Below are positions 54,177 through 63,560 of a DNA stretch of 64,000 nucleotides, one piece after another. Below the pieces are notes generated by a model, which saw only the letters and a list, made by a program, of their open reading frames with translations, had not been told where the DNA came from and searched no databases. The first letter of the stretch is position 1; the number at the start of each line of letters is the position of its first letter. The translations under genes and the position numbers were made by a program. This DNA is from Corynespora cassiicola (lineage: Eukaryota; Ascomycota; Dothideomycetes; Pleosporales; Corynesporascaceae): NCBI GenBank assembly GCA_022059125.1, contig JAEUWY010000002.1, positions 3,472,001-3,536,000 of the forward strand, in the 5' to 3' direction.

Positions 54177-56006
54177 ATGCTGCGACCACAAAGTACGGAA
54201 AGTCGCGAACTCGTTTCTCTCGACGGTCTGTGGAACTTCCAGGTCATCAAAGCCACACCTCAAGATGATGCCGATAAGGAATGGACAGCTCAGATACCAT
54301 ACACCACCCAAATGCCTGTTCCAGCAAGTTACAACGATATTTTGCTCGACACAGAGCTTCGGAATCATGTTGGCTGGGTAAAATATCAACGCCACGTCCA
54401 CATACCGCAAGGATGGAATACAAAACGAATTTTCATACGGTGCGACGCAGCAACACACCGTGGCAAAGTATATGCCAACGATCGGTTGTTAATAGATCAC
54501 CAAGGAGGATATACACCTTTCGATACGGAATTAACCGGCCTTATAAGCGCAGGAACGGACATTAAGCTCACCATCGCTGTGAGCAACGAACTGAGCAACG
54601 AAACGATTCCACCAGGAAAGATCGAGAGTTTTTCCGATGGCACGAAGAAACAAACATACCTGCATGACTTCTTCAATTATTCGGGGCTTGCAAGGTCAGT
54701 GTGGCTTTACTCGCTGCCTGAGGAGTACATCCGCGACGCTACAGTCACCACAAACGTTGATTGGGAGAATGATATTGGTCTCATAACGTACAAAGTAGAG
54801 ACAAATACTCCAATTTCCTCGAGTGGCGCAAATATACGTGTGTCAGTCCACGACGAGAGTGGGAAGTCGGTCGGAGAGTCTCGCGGCAGCAGCGGCGAGA
54901 TCCACGTCCCGTCACCTCGACTATGGCAGCCTGGAGCCGCATACCTTTACCAAGTCATCATTGAACTGCTTTCATCGGAGCAAGACAGTACAGTACAAGA
55001 TACCTACCATGTTTGTACTGGAATCCGTACGATAGAAGTACGTGATGCCCGCTTCCTAATCAACAACAAGCCTTTCTATTTCACCGGCTTCGGAAAACAT
55101 GAAGATACTCCTATTCGCGGCAAAGGCCACGACCCGGCATACATGGTGCACGACTTCGAGCTGATGAAATGGCTGGGCGCAAATTCATTCCGTACCTCAC
55201 ATTATCCGTATGCGGAAGAGGTCTTGGACTACGCCGACCGGCAAGGTATCGTCGTTATCAACGAAACGCCCGCCGTAGGTCTCAACCTGGGCATCGCTTC
55301 AGGCCTATTCGGCAACAAGGCGCCCCCCACCTTCTCTCCGGAGTTTGCCAATGACGCTACACAAGCGGCACATAGGGATTGCATCCGGTCATTGATCTCG
55401 CGCGATAAAAACCACGCCAGTGTAGTGATGTGGAGTATAGCCAACGAGCCCGCATCGCATGAAGAAGGCGCCCTGGAGTATTTCACGCCCTTGGTCGAAC
55501 TGGCCCGCTCACTCGACACACGGCCTCTCTGTTTCGCAAACTTTGGCTTAGCCACCTCAGCGAAAGATTTAATCACACCTCTTTTCGACGTCCTTGCCCT
55601 CAACAGATACTATGGCTGGTACGAGCATTGCGGTGATCTTTCGCGCGCGGGTCGCGACCTGAAAACAGACTTGGAGTCATGGCGAGAGAAGTATCCTTCC
55701 AAACCGATAATCATGACCGAGTACGGTGCAGACACTGTGGCTGGACTTCACTCTGCAGGAGTAACGCCGTGGAGCGAGGAGTTTCAGGCTAGTATTTTGG
55801 AGGTGTATCACGGGGTATTCGACGAGGTAGATGGTGTGATTGGCGAACAGGTTTGGAGCTTTTCGGATTTCCAGACAAGTCAGGCTATTTTCAGGGTCGA
55901 TGGCAATAAGAAAGGGATATTTACTAGGGACCGTAGGCCGAAGAATGCAGCACAGGTACTTAGAAGGAGGTGGCTGCTAGAAGGGAAAGGGAAGCATGTC
56001 TTTTAG
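54177..56006 (+). CDS. gus: Cytosolic GH2 beta-glucuronidase of bacterial UidA type
   Basis: This enzyme hydrolyses beta-D-glucuronides to glucuronate and an aglycone. The single uninterrupted frame encodes 609 aa, close to the length of E. coli UidA (603). It starts MLRPQSTESRELVSLDGLW, very like bacterial GUS. Catalytic residues are visible: acid/base Glu424 in MWSIANEP and nucleophile Glu515 in IIMTEYGADTVAGLHS. The uronate-binding N-x-K motif of true glucuronidases is present as Asn577/Lys579 (GNKKGIFTRDRRPK). The C-terminal block GEQVWSFSDFQTSQ also matches. There is no signal peptide and no intron, so substrate must be imported; the divergent MFS porter fits. Fungal gus genes have been reported as laterally acquired from bacteria, and this copy suits that history. 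Beta-galactosidase is unlikely because of the N-x-K motif. Confidence 0.95.
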   Translation: MLRPQSTESRELVSLDGLWNFQVIKATPQDDADKEWTAQIPYTTQMPVPASYNDILLDTELRNHVGWVKYQRHVHIPQGWNTKRIFIRCDAATHRGKVYANDRLLIDHQGGYTPFDTELTGLISAGTDIKLTIAVSNELSNETIPPGKIESFSDGTKKQTYLHDFFNYSGLARSVWLYSLPEEYIRDATVTTNVDWENDIGLITYKVETNTPISSSGANIRVSVHDESGKSVGESRGSSGEIHVPSPRLWQPGAAYLYQVIIELLSSEQDSTVQDTYHVCTGIRTIEVRDARFLINNKPFYFTGFGKHEDTPIRGKGHDPAYMVHDFELMKWLGANSFRTSHYPYAEEVLDYADRQGIVVINETPAVGLNLGIASGLFGNKAPPTFSPEFANDATQAAHRDCIRSLISRDKNHASVVMWSIANEPASHEEGALEYFTPLVELARSLDTRPLCFANFGLATSAKDLITPLFDVLALNRYYGWYEHCGDLSRAGRDLKTDLESWREKYPSKPIIMTEYGADTVAGLHSAGVTPWSEEFQASILEVYHGVFDEVDGVIGEQVWSFSDFQTSQAIFRVDGNKKGIFTRDRRPKNAAQVLRRRWLLEGKGKHVF

Positions 56007-56444
56007 AGAAGCGAGAATTTTTTTGAAGATATAGAATCAACATGGCCAGCATCTTCGAATTTACTCGTGCCTTTCTTGTTTCCTCAAGGTTATTATAGAG
56101 TATCACGACGGCGCAAATCCACCCCGATCCCGATGGCGCGAATGAACACCGATTCCGGCTGGACCCACCGAAGCATTCCCCTCACCCCGCATCCCGTGCC
56201 GACGATCGAGGGCCAGGTGTCCCCATTTTGACGCGTCAAGATGGCCCTTTTTGAATCGCAGCCCGCTTCCGGCGGAACTTGGGCCGAAAGCTGCCGAGCC
56301 TAAATCTGAACATCACAGCTCAACCATCTGCAGCGACTGCGATGCGTCCAGAGCCAGGCGAATGTATAAATTAGGCAAATAGTCTGGGCTTAGAGACATT
56401 CAAATTCTTCTCCAATATCGTTTTTCACGGAAGCTGCATTCGCC
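56007..56444 (+). promoter_or_regulatory. Promoter of the dehydrogenase gene
   Basis: The region is rich in CCG/CGG triplets, including TTCCGGCGGAACTTGGGCCG around 56268-56287, which offers CGG half-sites for a zinc-cluster factor. The exact GTTGAS element seen in the other two cluster promoters is not found here. A TATA-like TATAAATTAGG occurs near 56364. Confidence 0.4.
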
Positions 56445-57663
56445 ATGCAAAACCCATCAATCGTCCTGTACGGTGCGGGGAACGCGAAGATTGAGGATAG
56501 GCCTCTGGAGTCTCCCCTAAATCCCCACGACGTCCTAATCCGAATCGCGTTCGTCGGCGTCTGCGGCAGCGATGTGAGTCCACGTTCTCCAAAATCTCCT
56601 TACACCAGCCGTTTCCTCATTTAGACCCTATCTCAACCACCAAAGTACCGGGGCTGCCTCGTATGAGTTGTTATCACGTGACCAAAACATATCCAAAATC
56701 CCACTCTAACCAAACACCTCAAAGGTACACTTCTGGAAACACGGCGGCATCGTAAAAATGATCAATCCAAGCACAGGCATCGTAATGGGTCACGAAGCCT
56801 CTGGAACAATCCACTCCATCGGCCCATCCGTCACCTCGGTGCAGCCCGGCGACCGCGTCGCCATCGAGCCCGGCACCCCCTGCCGCCTATGCAAGCTCTG
56901 CAAGTCCGGCTCCTATCACCTGTGCCGCAAGATGCGGTTCGCAGCCGCGCCGGGGCCTCCGGACACTCAGGGCACGCTGGCCAAATTCTTCGCTCTGCCG
57001 GAGGATTTCGTGTACAAGATTCCCGATGCGCTGAGCTTGGAGGAGGCAGTGCTCGTGGAGCCTGCGGCCGTGGCGGTGCATTCGGTGAAGCTGGTGGATG
57101 TGAGGCCCGGGGAGACGGTCGTAGTCATGGGGAGTGGCACGATTGGGTTAATGTGTGCGGCTGTGGCCAAGGTTTTTGGCGCGCACAAGGTGGTGCTTGT
57201 CGATATCCTGGAGCGCAAGTTGGAATTTGCGCGCGGGTATTTGAAGTGTGATACTTTTAGGGCGGCGACGGATGTGGATGCTGAGGAAAATGCGAGGAGG
57301 CTACGAGAGGATGTCGGTACCGAGGGTGTTGATGTTGTTATTGAAGCTTCGGGGGCTGCTTCGTCCATTGAGACCGGTATCCTTGTTTTGAGGGCTGGAG
57401 GAAAGTATGTACAGACTGGGCTGGGGAAGAAAAAGGTCGAGTTTCCTATAGTCGCACTCTCGGAGAAGGAAGTCACAGTCAAGGGGTGCTTCAGATATGG
57501 TACGGGAGATTATGAGCTGGCAGTAAGTCTTTTAACCAAGGGTCTCATCGATGTCAAGCCACTCATTAGCTCGGTATCCCCGTTCTCAGAGGCAACTGCT
57601 GCATGGGAAAAGACGGCAAAGGGAGAAGGCATCAAAAATCTGATACAGGGAGTACAGGAATGA
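56445..57663 (+). CDS. Zinc-dependent MDR polyol/aldonate dehydrogenase (sorbitol/xylitol dehydrogenase-like)
   Basis: This is a medium-chain dehydrogenase of 355 aa that should interconvert a polyol or sugar acid with the keto form. Exon 1 is 56445-56573 and exon 2 is 56725-57663, with a 151-nt GT-AG intron in phase 0 after VCGSD. Catalytic zinc ligands are Cys40 (GVCGSD), His66 and Glu67 (GHEASG). The structural zinc set is Cys96, Cys99, Cys102 and Cys110 (PCRLCKLCKSGSYHLC). The nucleotide fold is VMGSGTIGLM, and the Asp in VLVDILERKL favours NAD+. It resembles fungal xylitol, sorbitol and L-arabinitol dehydrogenases. In this cluster an L-gulonate, L-idonate or other glucuronate-derived substrate is an attractive inference, not shown by sequence. 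It follows the beta-glucuronidase gene in the same direction and converges on the GH3 gene, 124 bp away. Confidence 0.9.
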
Positions 57664-57787
57664 GTAATTATATAGTTGTTTTACGCTAATTACTAGTCCA
57701 ACTCGGTTGAGAAATTATTCGCATCATAGCCGAGAACGTAATTAAGGTGAAGATACGACTGAATTAGGCACCATAATTGAGCTAGCT

Positions 57788-60341
57788 CTACTCGCTCCTG
57801 AGAACGAGCTTTCCTTGAGCTTTCAAATCCCTAGAGCTAAATCCAGCATAGAATGTGAACTCTCCGAGTGGTATGGTCCAATCCTGCTTGATAACATCCC
57901 AGTAACTGACGTCCCGTCTCTTCAGACGGAATGTCACAGTTTGTGTTTGTGCAGGCTCGAGAAGAACACTTTCAAAGCCACGGAGCGACTTTACGGGCGT
58001 GCCTTCAGGTACGCCAGAAGGTGGAAAGGAAATATATAGCTGAGGAACTGCTTTCCCGGCTCGGGCACCAATGTTTGAGATTGTAATCGACACTTGGGCA
58101 ACGTCTTCCCACAGGTCAGGGTGACCTCCAATCTGAATTGAGCGAGTCGGGTCTGGTGTTGCGGATATTTTTTCTTGCACAACATCGAATGCAAGGGACC
58201 CAGTAAGATCGAATGTGGTATAACTCAAGCCAAAACCAAACTCGTAAAGGGGAGTGATGTTTTTCGCATCGAACTTCTTGTAGTCGATCAGCTGCCCTTC
58301 TGTAAAATCTGCCTGCCACCCCCGGGGATCAGCATCATTAGTCGATGAGTTGACAATCGGGAATCCATAGTCGTCTTCTGCCTCAGGGATTGTATAAGGT
58401 AAACGCCCTGAAGGAGCGTAATCTCCCCAAAGGACATCTACGATGGAGTGTCCACTCTGGTCTCCCGGATAATGTGCAGCGAGAATGGCCGTGACGTTTT
58501 CATGCCGCGCAAAAGGTAAAGTGTTGACTCCACCAGAATGGGTGACAACCACTGTATTGTTGCACCACGATGCCACGCTGTTGACGACCGCTGTTGAGTT
58601 ATAGTCGAGCTCGATGCTTGGTCTGTCTCTTCCCTCGCTAGCATAGGATTTGAGAAAGACCAAGCACACATCGGGCCAGGGAAATACAGCCTGGAATTCA
58701 CCTTGCGCAAGGATGGTGTTGTTTGCAATAGTCTTGACGCGGAACCCGTCCTGGCGTGATCGCTCTTTGATCGCATCCAGTGGTGCAACGGGATTCTCTG
58801 CACGAATAGCACCAGATCCGCCGCCACCGTACAGAGTTCCAATGCCATACCCTTCGGAGCTATGTGAGGGATGATCATCGATTAGTGGCGCAGCATCATT
58901 TCCAAAAACGGCGACATATTTCGGATTTTGCAGTGGAAGAGCGCTGTTCGAATTCTTGAGAAGCACTGTACCGGCAGCGCCGATTTTGCGGATGATTTTT
59001 GCATGATCTCCCCTCACATCTCGGCCCTCTACGATGTTGATTTCTCCTCCCAGGAGACTTCCGGCCCCAGGAATCTCATTCAAGCGAGGAAGGCCATACT
59101 GTTCAGCTGCAAATACTCCAGCACTCGACGGGTCAACGGTTGGAAACGATATGTCCTGATTTAGCAAAAAGTAAGGCGTGAGGACCCTTGTTGCCATGTC
59201 ATCCAGTCTCTGTTCTGTTACAGTACCATTGCTCACAGCAGCAAGCAAAACGCCACCGTAGAAAGGACCAGCCGCTGGACCTTCGATTCCGATGTTAGGC
59301 ATTCCTCCAGGCATTTCCAAGTCCAGACCTGAGTTTGCTGATGCAGCGGTGGAGTGTGTCGCGAACCAGTCTGAGACGACGTATCCACGGAAACCGAGTT
59401 CTTCTTTCAATATGGCGTTGAGAAGTACGGAGTTTTCACATGCGTATGTACCATTGACACGATTGTACGAGCACATCAAACTTGTCGTTCCAGCTTTGAC
59501 GGCTTCTGCAAAAGGCCACAGATAGAGCTCGTGCAAAGTCCGGTCGTCGATGTTGGAAGATATTGCTTCTACGACAGATCCATTTACACTCGTAATGGAA
59601 CGTTGAGTCTCCTAGTTTGAAAGTTGAGCAGTGGGCCTTGTGATGTCGCGGACGTGCGCTCACCTGCTCGTTGCCGATGTAATGCTTGGAGCACGTCTGC
59701 ACACCAACTTCCTGAACGCCCCTTATTGTCTCCGCCATTCCTATACCAGCGAGGTATGGGTCGGGCCCAAAGCTAAAATGCAGTAAGAATCCGGTCGCCC
59801 AAAAGGATAGAAGTATTCTAAGCACACTGACCCTTCCCAATTTCGGCCTCCCAGGGAATGTCTGCCCATTGGACCGGTTGTGGGCCCCAGCATGACATTT
59901 GCCCCCTTTTCTCTAAACTCGGCGCCTATGGCAAGGCCGCGCTGATATATGAGACCACGGTCCCATGTCGCAGCTACAGTAAGTCCCGCCGGAAACACGC
60001 TGACGAGATCTGCTCGGCCAACACCGGAAGGGCCATCCTGCATACAAAGACCTCGGAAACCCAGCCGTTCGACGGATGCGATGTTGCCGATACAGGGGCC
60101 ATGCTCAAAACCACCTGTCGCCATGTTGATCTTTTCAGTAATATTGAGCTGGGCAACCAAGGCTGTGGCCCGCGAAAGGGCAGCATCCCATGCAGATTCT
60201 GACGCTAGGTTGTGTTAGAGCGACAACAAGCCAATTGGAGAGAGGACACAAACCGCTGCCATCATCTCTCTGTCGCACGGGGCCGATGCTCCTCTGGGAT
60301 GTCAAGGCAACGAGCGAGAGGATCCAGCCGAAAGTATGCAT
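57788..60341 (-). CDS. GH3 beta-glucosidase, probably secreted
   Basis: The enzyme removes terminal beta-D-glucose from glycosides or cello-oligosaccharides. Exons are 60254-60341, 59832-60198, 59664-59772 and 57788-59611, with GT-AG introns of 52-59 nt, giving 795 aa. The N-terminus MHTFGWILSLVALTSQRSIG is a short, rather weak signal peptide. The GH3 barrel has LGFRGLCMQDGPSGVG, VMLGPTTGPMGR, TCSKHYIGNEQ and the nucleophile Asp269 in GYVVSDWFATH. The alpha/beta sandwich carries the likely acid/base Glu514 (KSYASEGRDR). A fibronectin-III-like C-terminal domain follows (VPQLYISFP and LRGFESVLLEP). Several N-x-S/T sites agree with secretion. The promoter holds a CGG-N9-CCG element and three CCAAT boxes. 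In the cluster it could trim glucose from mixed glucosyl-glucuronide conjugates before uptake; this is inference. Confidence 0.93.
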
Positions 60342-60492
60342 TGCGGTTACAATTGTAGAACTTTCCTGGGTTCAGATAGAGCGGAAACACTGCACCTTAA
60401 GTATGTGCTCGATCATATGGCCAGGAAGAAGGTAGTCGTAGGGATGCGATGTATTAGCCCCATGATCGTGATGACCTGGCATGCCTCTCTGC

Positions 60493-60507
60493 CGGCGTTG
60501 ACTGCCG
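60493..60507. promoter_or_regulatory. CGG-N9-CCG zinc-cluster-type element
   Basis: CGGCGTTGACTGCCG is a perfect CGG-N9-CCG palindrome. It matches GGCGTTGAGTGCCG of the porter/beta-glucuronidase promoter at 13 of 14 positions. It lies about 150 bp upstream of the GH3 start. Confidence 0.5.
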
Positions 60508-60585
60508 CAGGAAAAACATCTGCATGTGGAAGTCGCGTGCCAATGTAGCATGGCACTTCAGCAAGAAGGTCAATACGGCTACGAG

Positions 60586-60622
60586 CGTATCCAATCGTAT
60601 CCAATCGTATCCAATCGTATCC
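60586..60622. repeat. Tandem 10-bp repeat CGTATCCAAT (3.7 copies) with three CCAAT boxes
   Basis: The CCAAT pentamers recur at exactly 10 bp, about one helical turn, 245-280 bp upstream of the GH3 start. CCAAT is the core bound by the fungal HAP/CBC complex. Confidence 0.85.
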
Positions 60623-61105
60623 GTCAAGACGAGCTGTTTCAATGCAGGTACATGCTGCAAGAAGCCTCATTTGTAAGTCTTGCCCGTTTGTGGCGATGCC
60701 CCGCGCGCGGGGAATGTGGGTAGACGAGTGTGCGGCGTGAAGAGACATATTACTCGGTTTGTGGAAATCCGATGATTTGGATTAGAGGGCAACGTATTAA
60801 GCGTATAGGGTTGCTTGGCGTACTGATCCCCTGGACAAAGGGCCACTTGGGTCGAAGCGGGGTTTGCGGGGAAACGCCGAAGTTCAGCCATCTTGCACAG
60901 GAGAAGCAGGAGGCTCGGGGTCCTTTGTTCCCCACGTTCATCTGTGTTTATAGCTGTTGCTCGCCAAAAGTCTCAAGTGGAGGCATCCAACTCAATTGCA
61001 GTAACGTTGATTTCCGTTCTTTCTGATAGGAAGCTTGGATTAGGTACACTAGCCCACTGCGTCTGCAATGTCTACCCAACAACCATCTGATCCTATATCC
61101 AGCCT

Positions 61106-61553
61106 CTAGCGGCCGAAAAGCTGGTTCATATCCACCAAGGTGGTATGCATGTCGGCCATTTCGCCCCGTTCCAATTTCACGAACATTCCTCTCGTGCCGG
61201 TGCTGTCGAATCCTCCTGGGGTTCGGCCATAGATGGCCTCTGCGAACATTCGCAGCTGCATTGGCAGCCGTTTGCACGCACACCTTCTTGTGAGTCTTCC
61301 AGTTGGCTTTCTGGCAATTGCGGTTGCAGTATCGGTACCCGCGGCATTTGGCACAGGTTTTTAGCTTTTGAGCAGGCTTGCCGCAACGATCACATAGTTC
61401 GGCCATGGCGACAGAAGAGGTGGAAGTCTGATTGACAGGTGAAATAGGCGAAGTGGGTGGGTGATGCCGGGGGCGGCCAGCACGTACCTGATTTAATGGG
61501 GCTTTGGATGGCGCGTGCGCGCGGGAAAGCGGACGCGACGCGCTTTGTTCCAT
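61106..61553 (-). pseudogene. MYND zinc-finger protein gene with unclear 3' end (possible frameshift)
   Basis: The N-terminal domain is a clear MYND finger (protein-protein interaction): CDRCGKPAQKLKTCAKC, then YCNRNCQKANWKTHKKVC, with all eight zinc ligands. The start may be the ATG at 61406 (MAELCDRC) or the ATG at 61553 (MEQSASRPLS) with a perfect GTACGT...CAG intron at 61428-61487 (60 nt). After VCVQTAANAAAN the MYND frame continues into basic, unconvincing sequence ending near 60948. A different frame instead reads MFAEAIYGRTPGGFDSTGTR and ends VDMNQLFGR at 61106, which looks like protein. I found no canonical intron longer than 40 nt that joins the two frames. It may be a pseudogene, a sequence error, or a short protein in the MYND frame. 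Confidence 0.5.
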
Positions 61554-62077
61554 AACCCCTTGAAGCAGAAGCTTGCCAAACGTGCGTCATATCCGCGCAC
61601 AAACTGCTGAGCAAAGCACGGTAGGATGCAGATCTTTGACAGAGCGATCGGTTTGAAGTTTGCTGCTGGTCCAATGCACAGACTCTGTGGAAGCTCCTAG
61701 TCCAGCTAATTTCGGCTGGATTGAGGTCTGCAGTCTGCGGCGGCGCTCTCTGGGGCCCCACATTTTAGGTACCTGTATCTAGGTAGGTACACCCGTGCGC
61801 GTCACGCTATCAGGTGACTATCACATGACCCGCAAGCATCCAACCTTGGAAGGCGGGACACGGATGACATCTCGGCCCGGCATCATGCCCCGCTGACAGA
61901 ACTGCCCAAAGCGGCCATTGTCGGCACGCGGGCCGAGACGCGACGCGTCCCAACTCTACCTTCTCACCATGACCTGAAAGACCCCCGATCCCCAAAACCT
62001 CCATGGCTTAGCCTCTTGCTCTCTCTACTCTTCCTCCTTTTCTACCATCGTGGGCCTAGAGCCTGTGTCCTGACCAT
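61554..62077. promoter_or_regulatory. Divergent intergenic region between MYND gene and MFS gene
   Basis: It contains the TTAGGTACCTG...TAGGTAGGTAC stretch at 61766-61790, similar to 42257-42281, and a pyrimidine-rich leader just before the MFS ATG. Confidence 0.45.
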
Positions 62078-63505
62078 ATGCCTCCTGTACATTCCACCGG
62101 TGAGACTTCGCCACTAATACCCCAGGATCGAGACAACTCGCAATGCCATGACTCTGGTCCCGATGAACGCCAGACCACGTTTTCCTTCCGAGTCGGTGCT
62201 GCCATGTACTCATTTGCAGTACTGGGCTTATTCACCTCATCAATCGGGGTGATGCTGCAGCCCATCTCCCACTACTACTCTCTGTCTGACCTCCACGTCT
62301 CACTCATCTTCCTCGTTGGCCCAGTCGGATACGTTCTTGCCGCTCAGTCCAATGAATTTATCCATTCCAAGTTTGGGCAGAGAGGCATCGCCATCGTCGG
62401 GCCCATCTTTCATCTAGCCTCAAGCATTTTGCTGGCTGTTCACCTTCCCTTTTACGCCGTGCTTGTCGCCTTTTCCATCGTCGCCCTGGGGACTGGGCTC
62501 CTGGATGGTTCGTTTTGTGTGAGTAATCCCATGCCAACTCGTTTGCTGCGAGCAGCCCCGAGGTCCATTGGGGCACCACGTTGACGCCTTGAAGGCATGG
62601 GCAGGCAGCATGGATAATGCGAATACCATCTCAGGGCTCCTCCATGGCTCTTTCTCAGTGGGGGCGTCAATCGGACCATTCTTAGCTGGTACCATAATGT
62701 CCGCCGCGAAAAGACCGTGGTATGACTGGTACTTCGTTCTGGTATGCCACAAAAACCTAAATTTCCATGCATTGGACTGATCACATATTTGTAGTTTGGA
62801 GCTTCGGTGATTGAATGCGCTGTATTGGTATACGCATTCAGATATGAAGACGCGCGAAGATATCATAAGCATGCTGAGCTAGGTGCCAGTAATGCTGATC
62901 CGAAACTCTTCCTCAAGTATCGGGCGACATGGTTTTCCGCAGCTTACTTTTTAGCCTATGTCGGAACCGAAACCGCCATCTCGGGCTGGGTCGTTTCGTT
63001 CATGGCACGAGCCCGCCGTACCACACCTTACCTTGCAAGTCTGTCTTCTTCTGGTTTCTGGGCTGGAATGGCTATTGGAAGACTCTCGCTTGGAGCTATA
63101 ACGGACAGGCTCGGTGTTAGACGGGCAACCGCCATCTATTTTGTTTGCGTCATATCATTTGCTGTGTTGTTTGCCGCTACACCAGTCCCAATCGCGGATA
63201 TCATCTTCGTCACGTTCATGGGCTTCTTCATGGGTCCCCTGTTCCCCTCTGGTGTTGTGGTTCTGGCAGGGCTACTCCCGAAAGATTTGCATATCGCCGC
63301 TGTTTCTTTCGTCGCTTCCATCGGGCAGATTGGCGGGGCGCTATTGCCTTTTGGAATTGGTGCAATAATCGATGGGCTTGGGATCAAGACATTTCAATAT
63401 GCCATAGTCGTCTCATCGGCCGCCACTCTGGGCTTGTGGTTGGCCTTTGCACAACTACGGCCCAAGGCCATCACCACGGATTTAGACGAAACTGATGAGG
63501 ATTAG
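62078..63505 (+). CDS. MFS transporter of the fungal BSC6/fucose-permease-like group
   Basis: This is a 12-helix major facilitator of 432 aa. Exons are 62078-62518, 62595-62741 and 62795-63505, with GT-AG introns 62519-62594 and 62742-62794, both in phase 0. The N-terminal 35 residues are polar (MPPVHSTGETSPLIPQDRDN, with a dileucine-like PLIP). Helices include AAMYSFAVLGLFTSSIGVML, LLAVHLPFYAVLVAFSIVAL, AYFLAYVGTETAISGWVVSF and IIFVTFMGFFMGPLFPSGVV. The block GRLSLGAITDRLGVRRATAIY is the half-way loop signature, and GTETAISGWV is typical of the fucose/BSC6-like group. Substrate cannot be predicted. It converges on the sulfotransferase-like gene with 55 bp between stops. Confidence 0.88.
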
Positions 63506-63560
63506 CATATAGATGATGTTTAGCTGGAATAGAAGCTAGAGCAGCGAAAGAATTTGCATT

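Larger units (their letters stand above)
60342..61105 (-). promoter_or_regulatory. Promoter region of the GH3 gene and 3' flank of the MYND gene
   Basis: It contains the CGG-N9-CCG element at 60493-60507 and the CCAAT-bearing tandem repeat at 60586-60622. Frames here are short and I see no additional gene. Confidence 0.55.
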
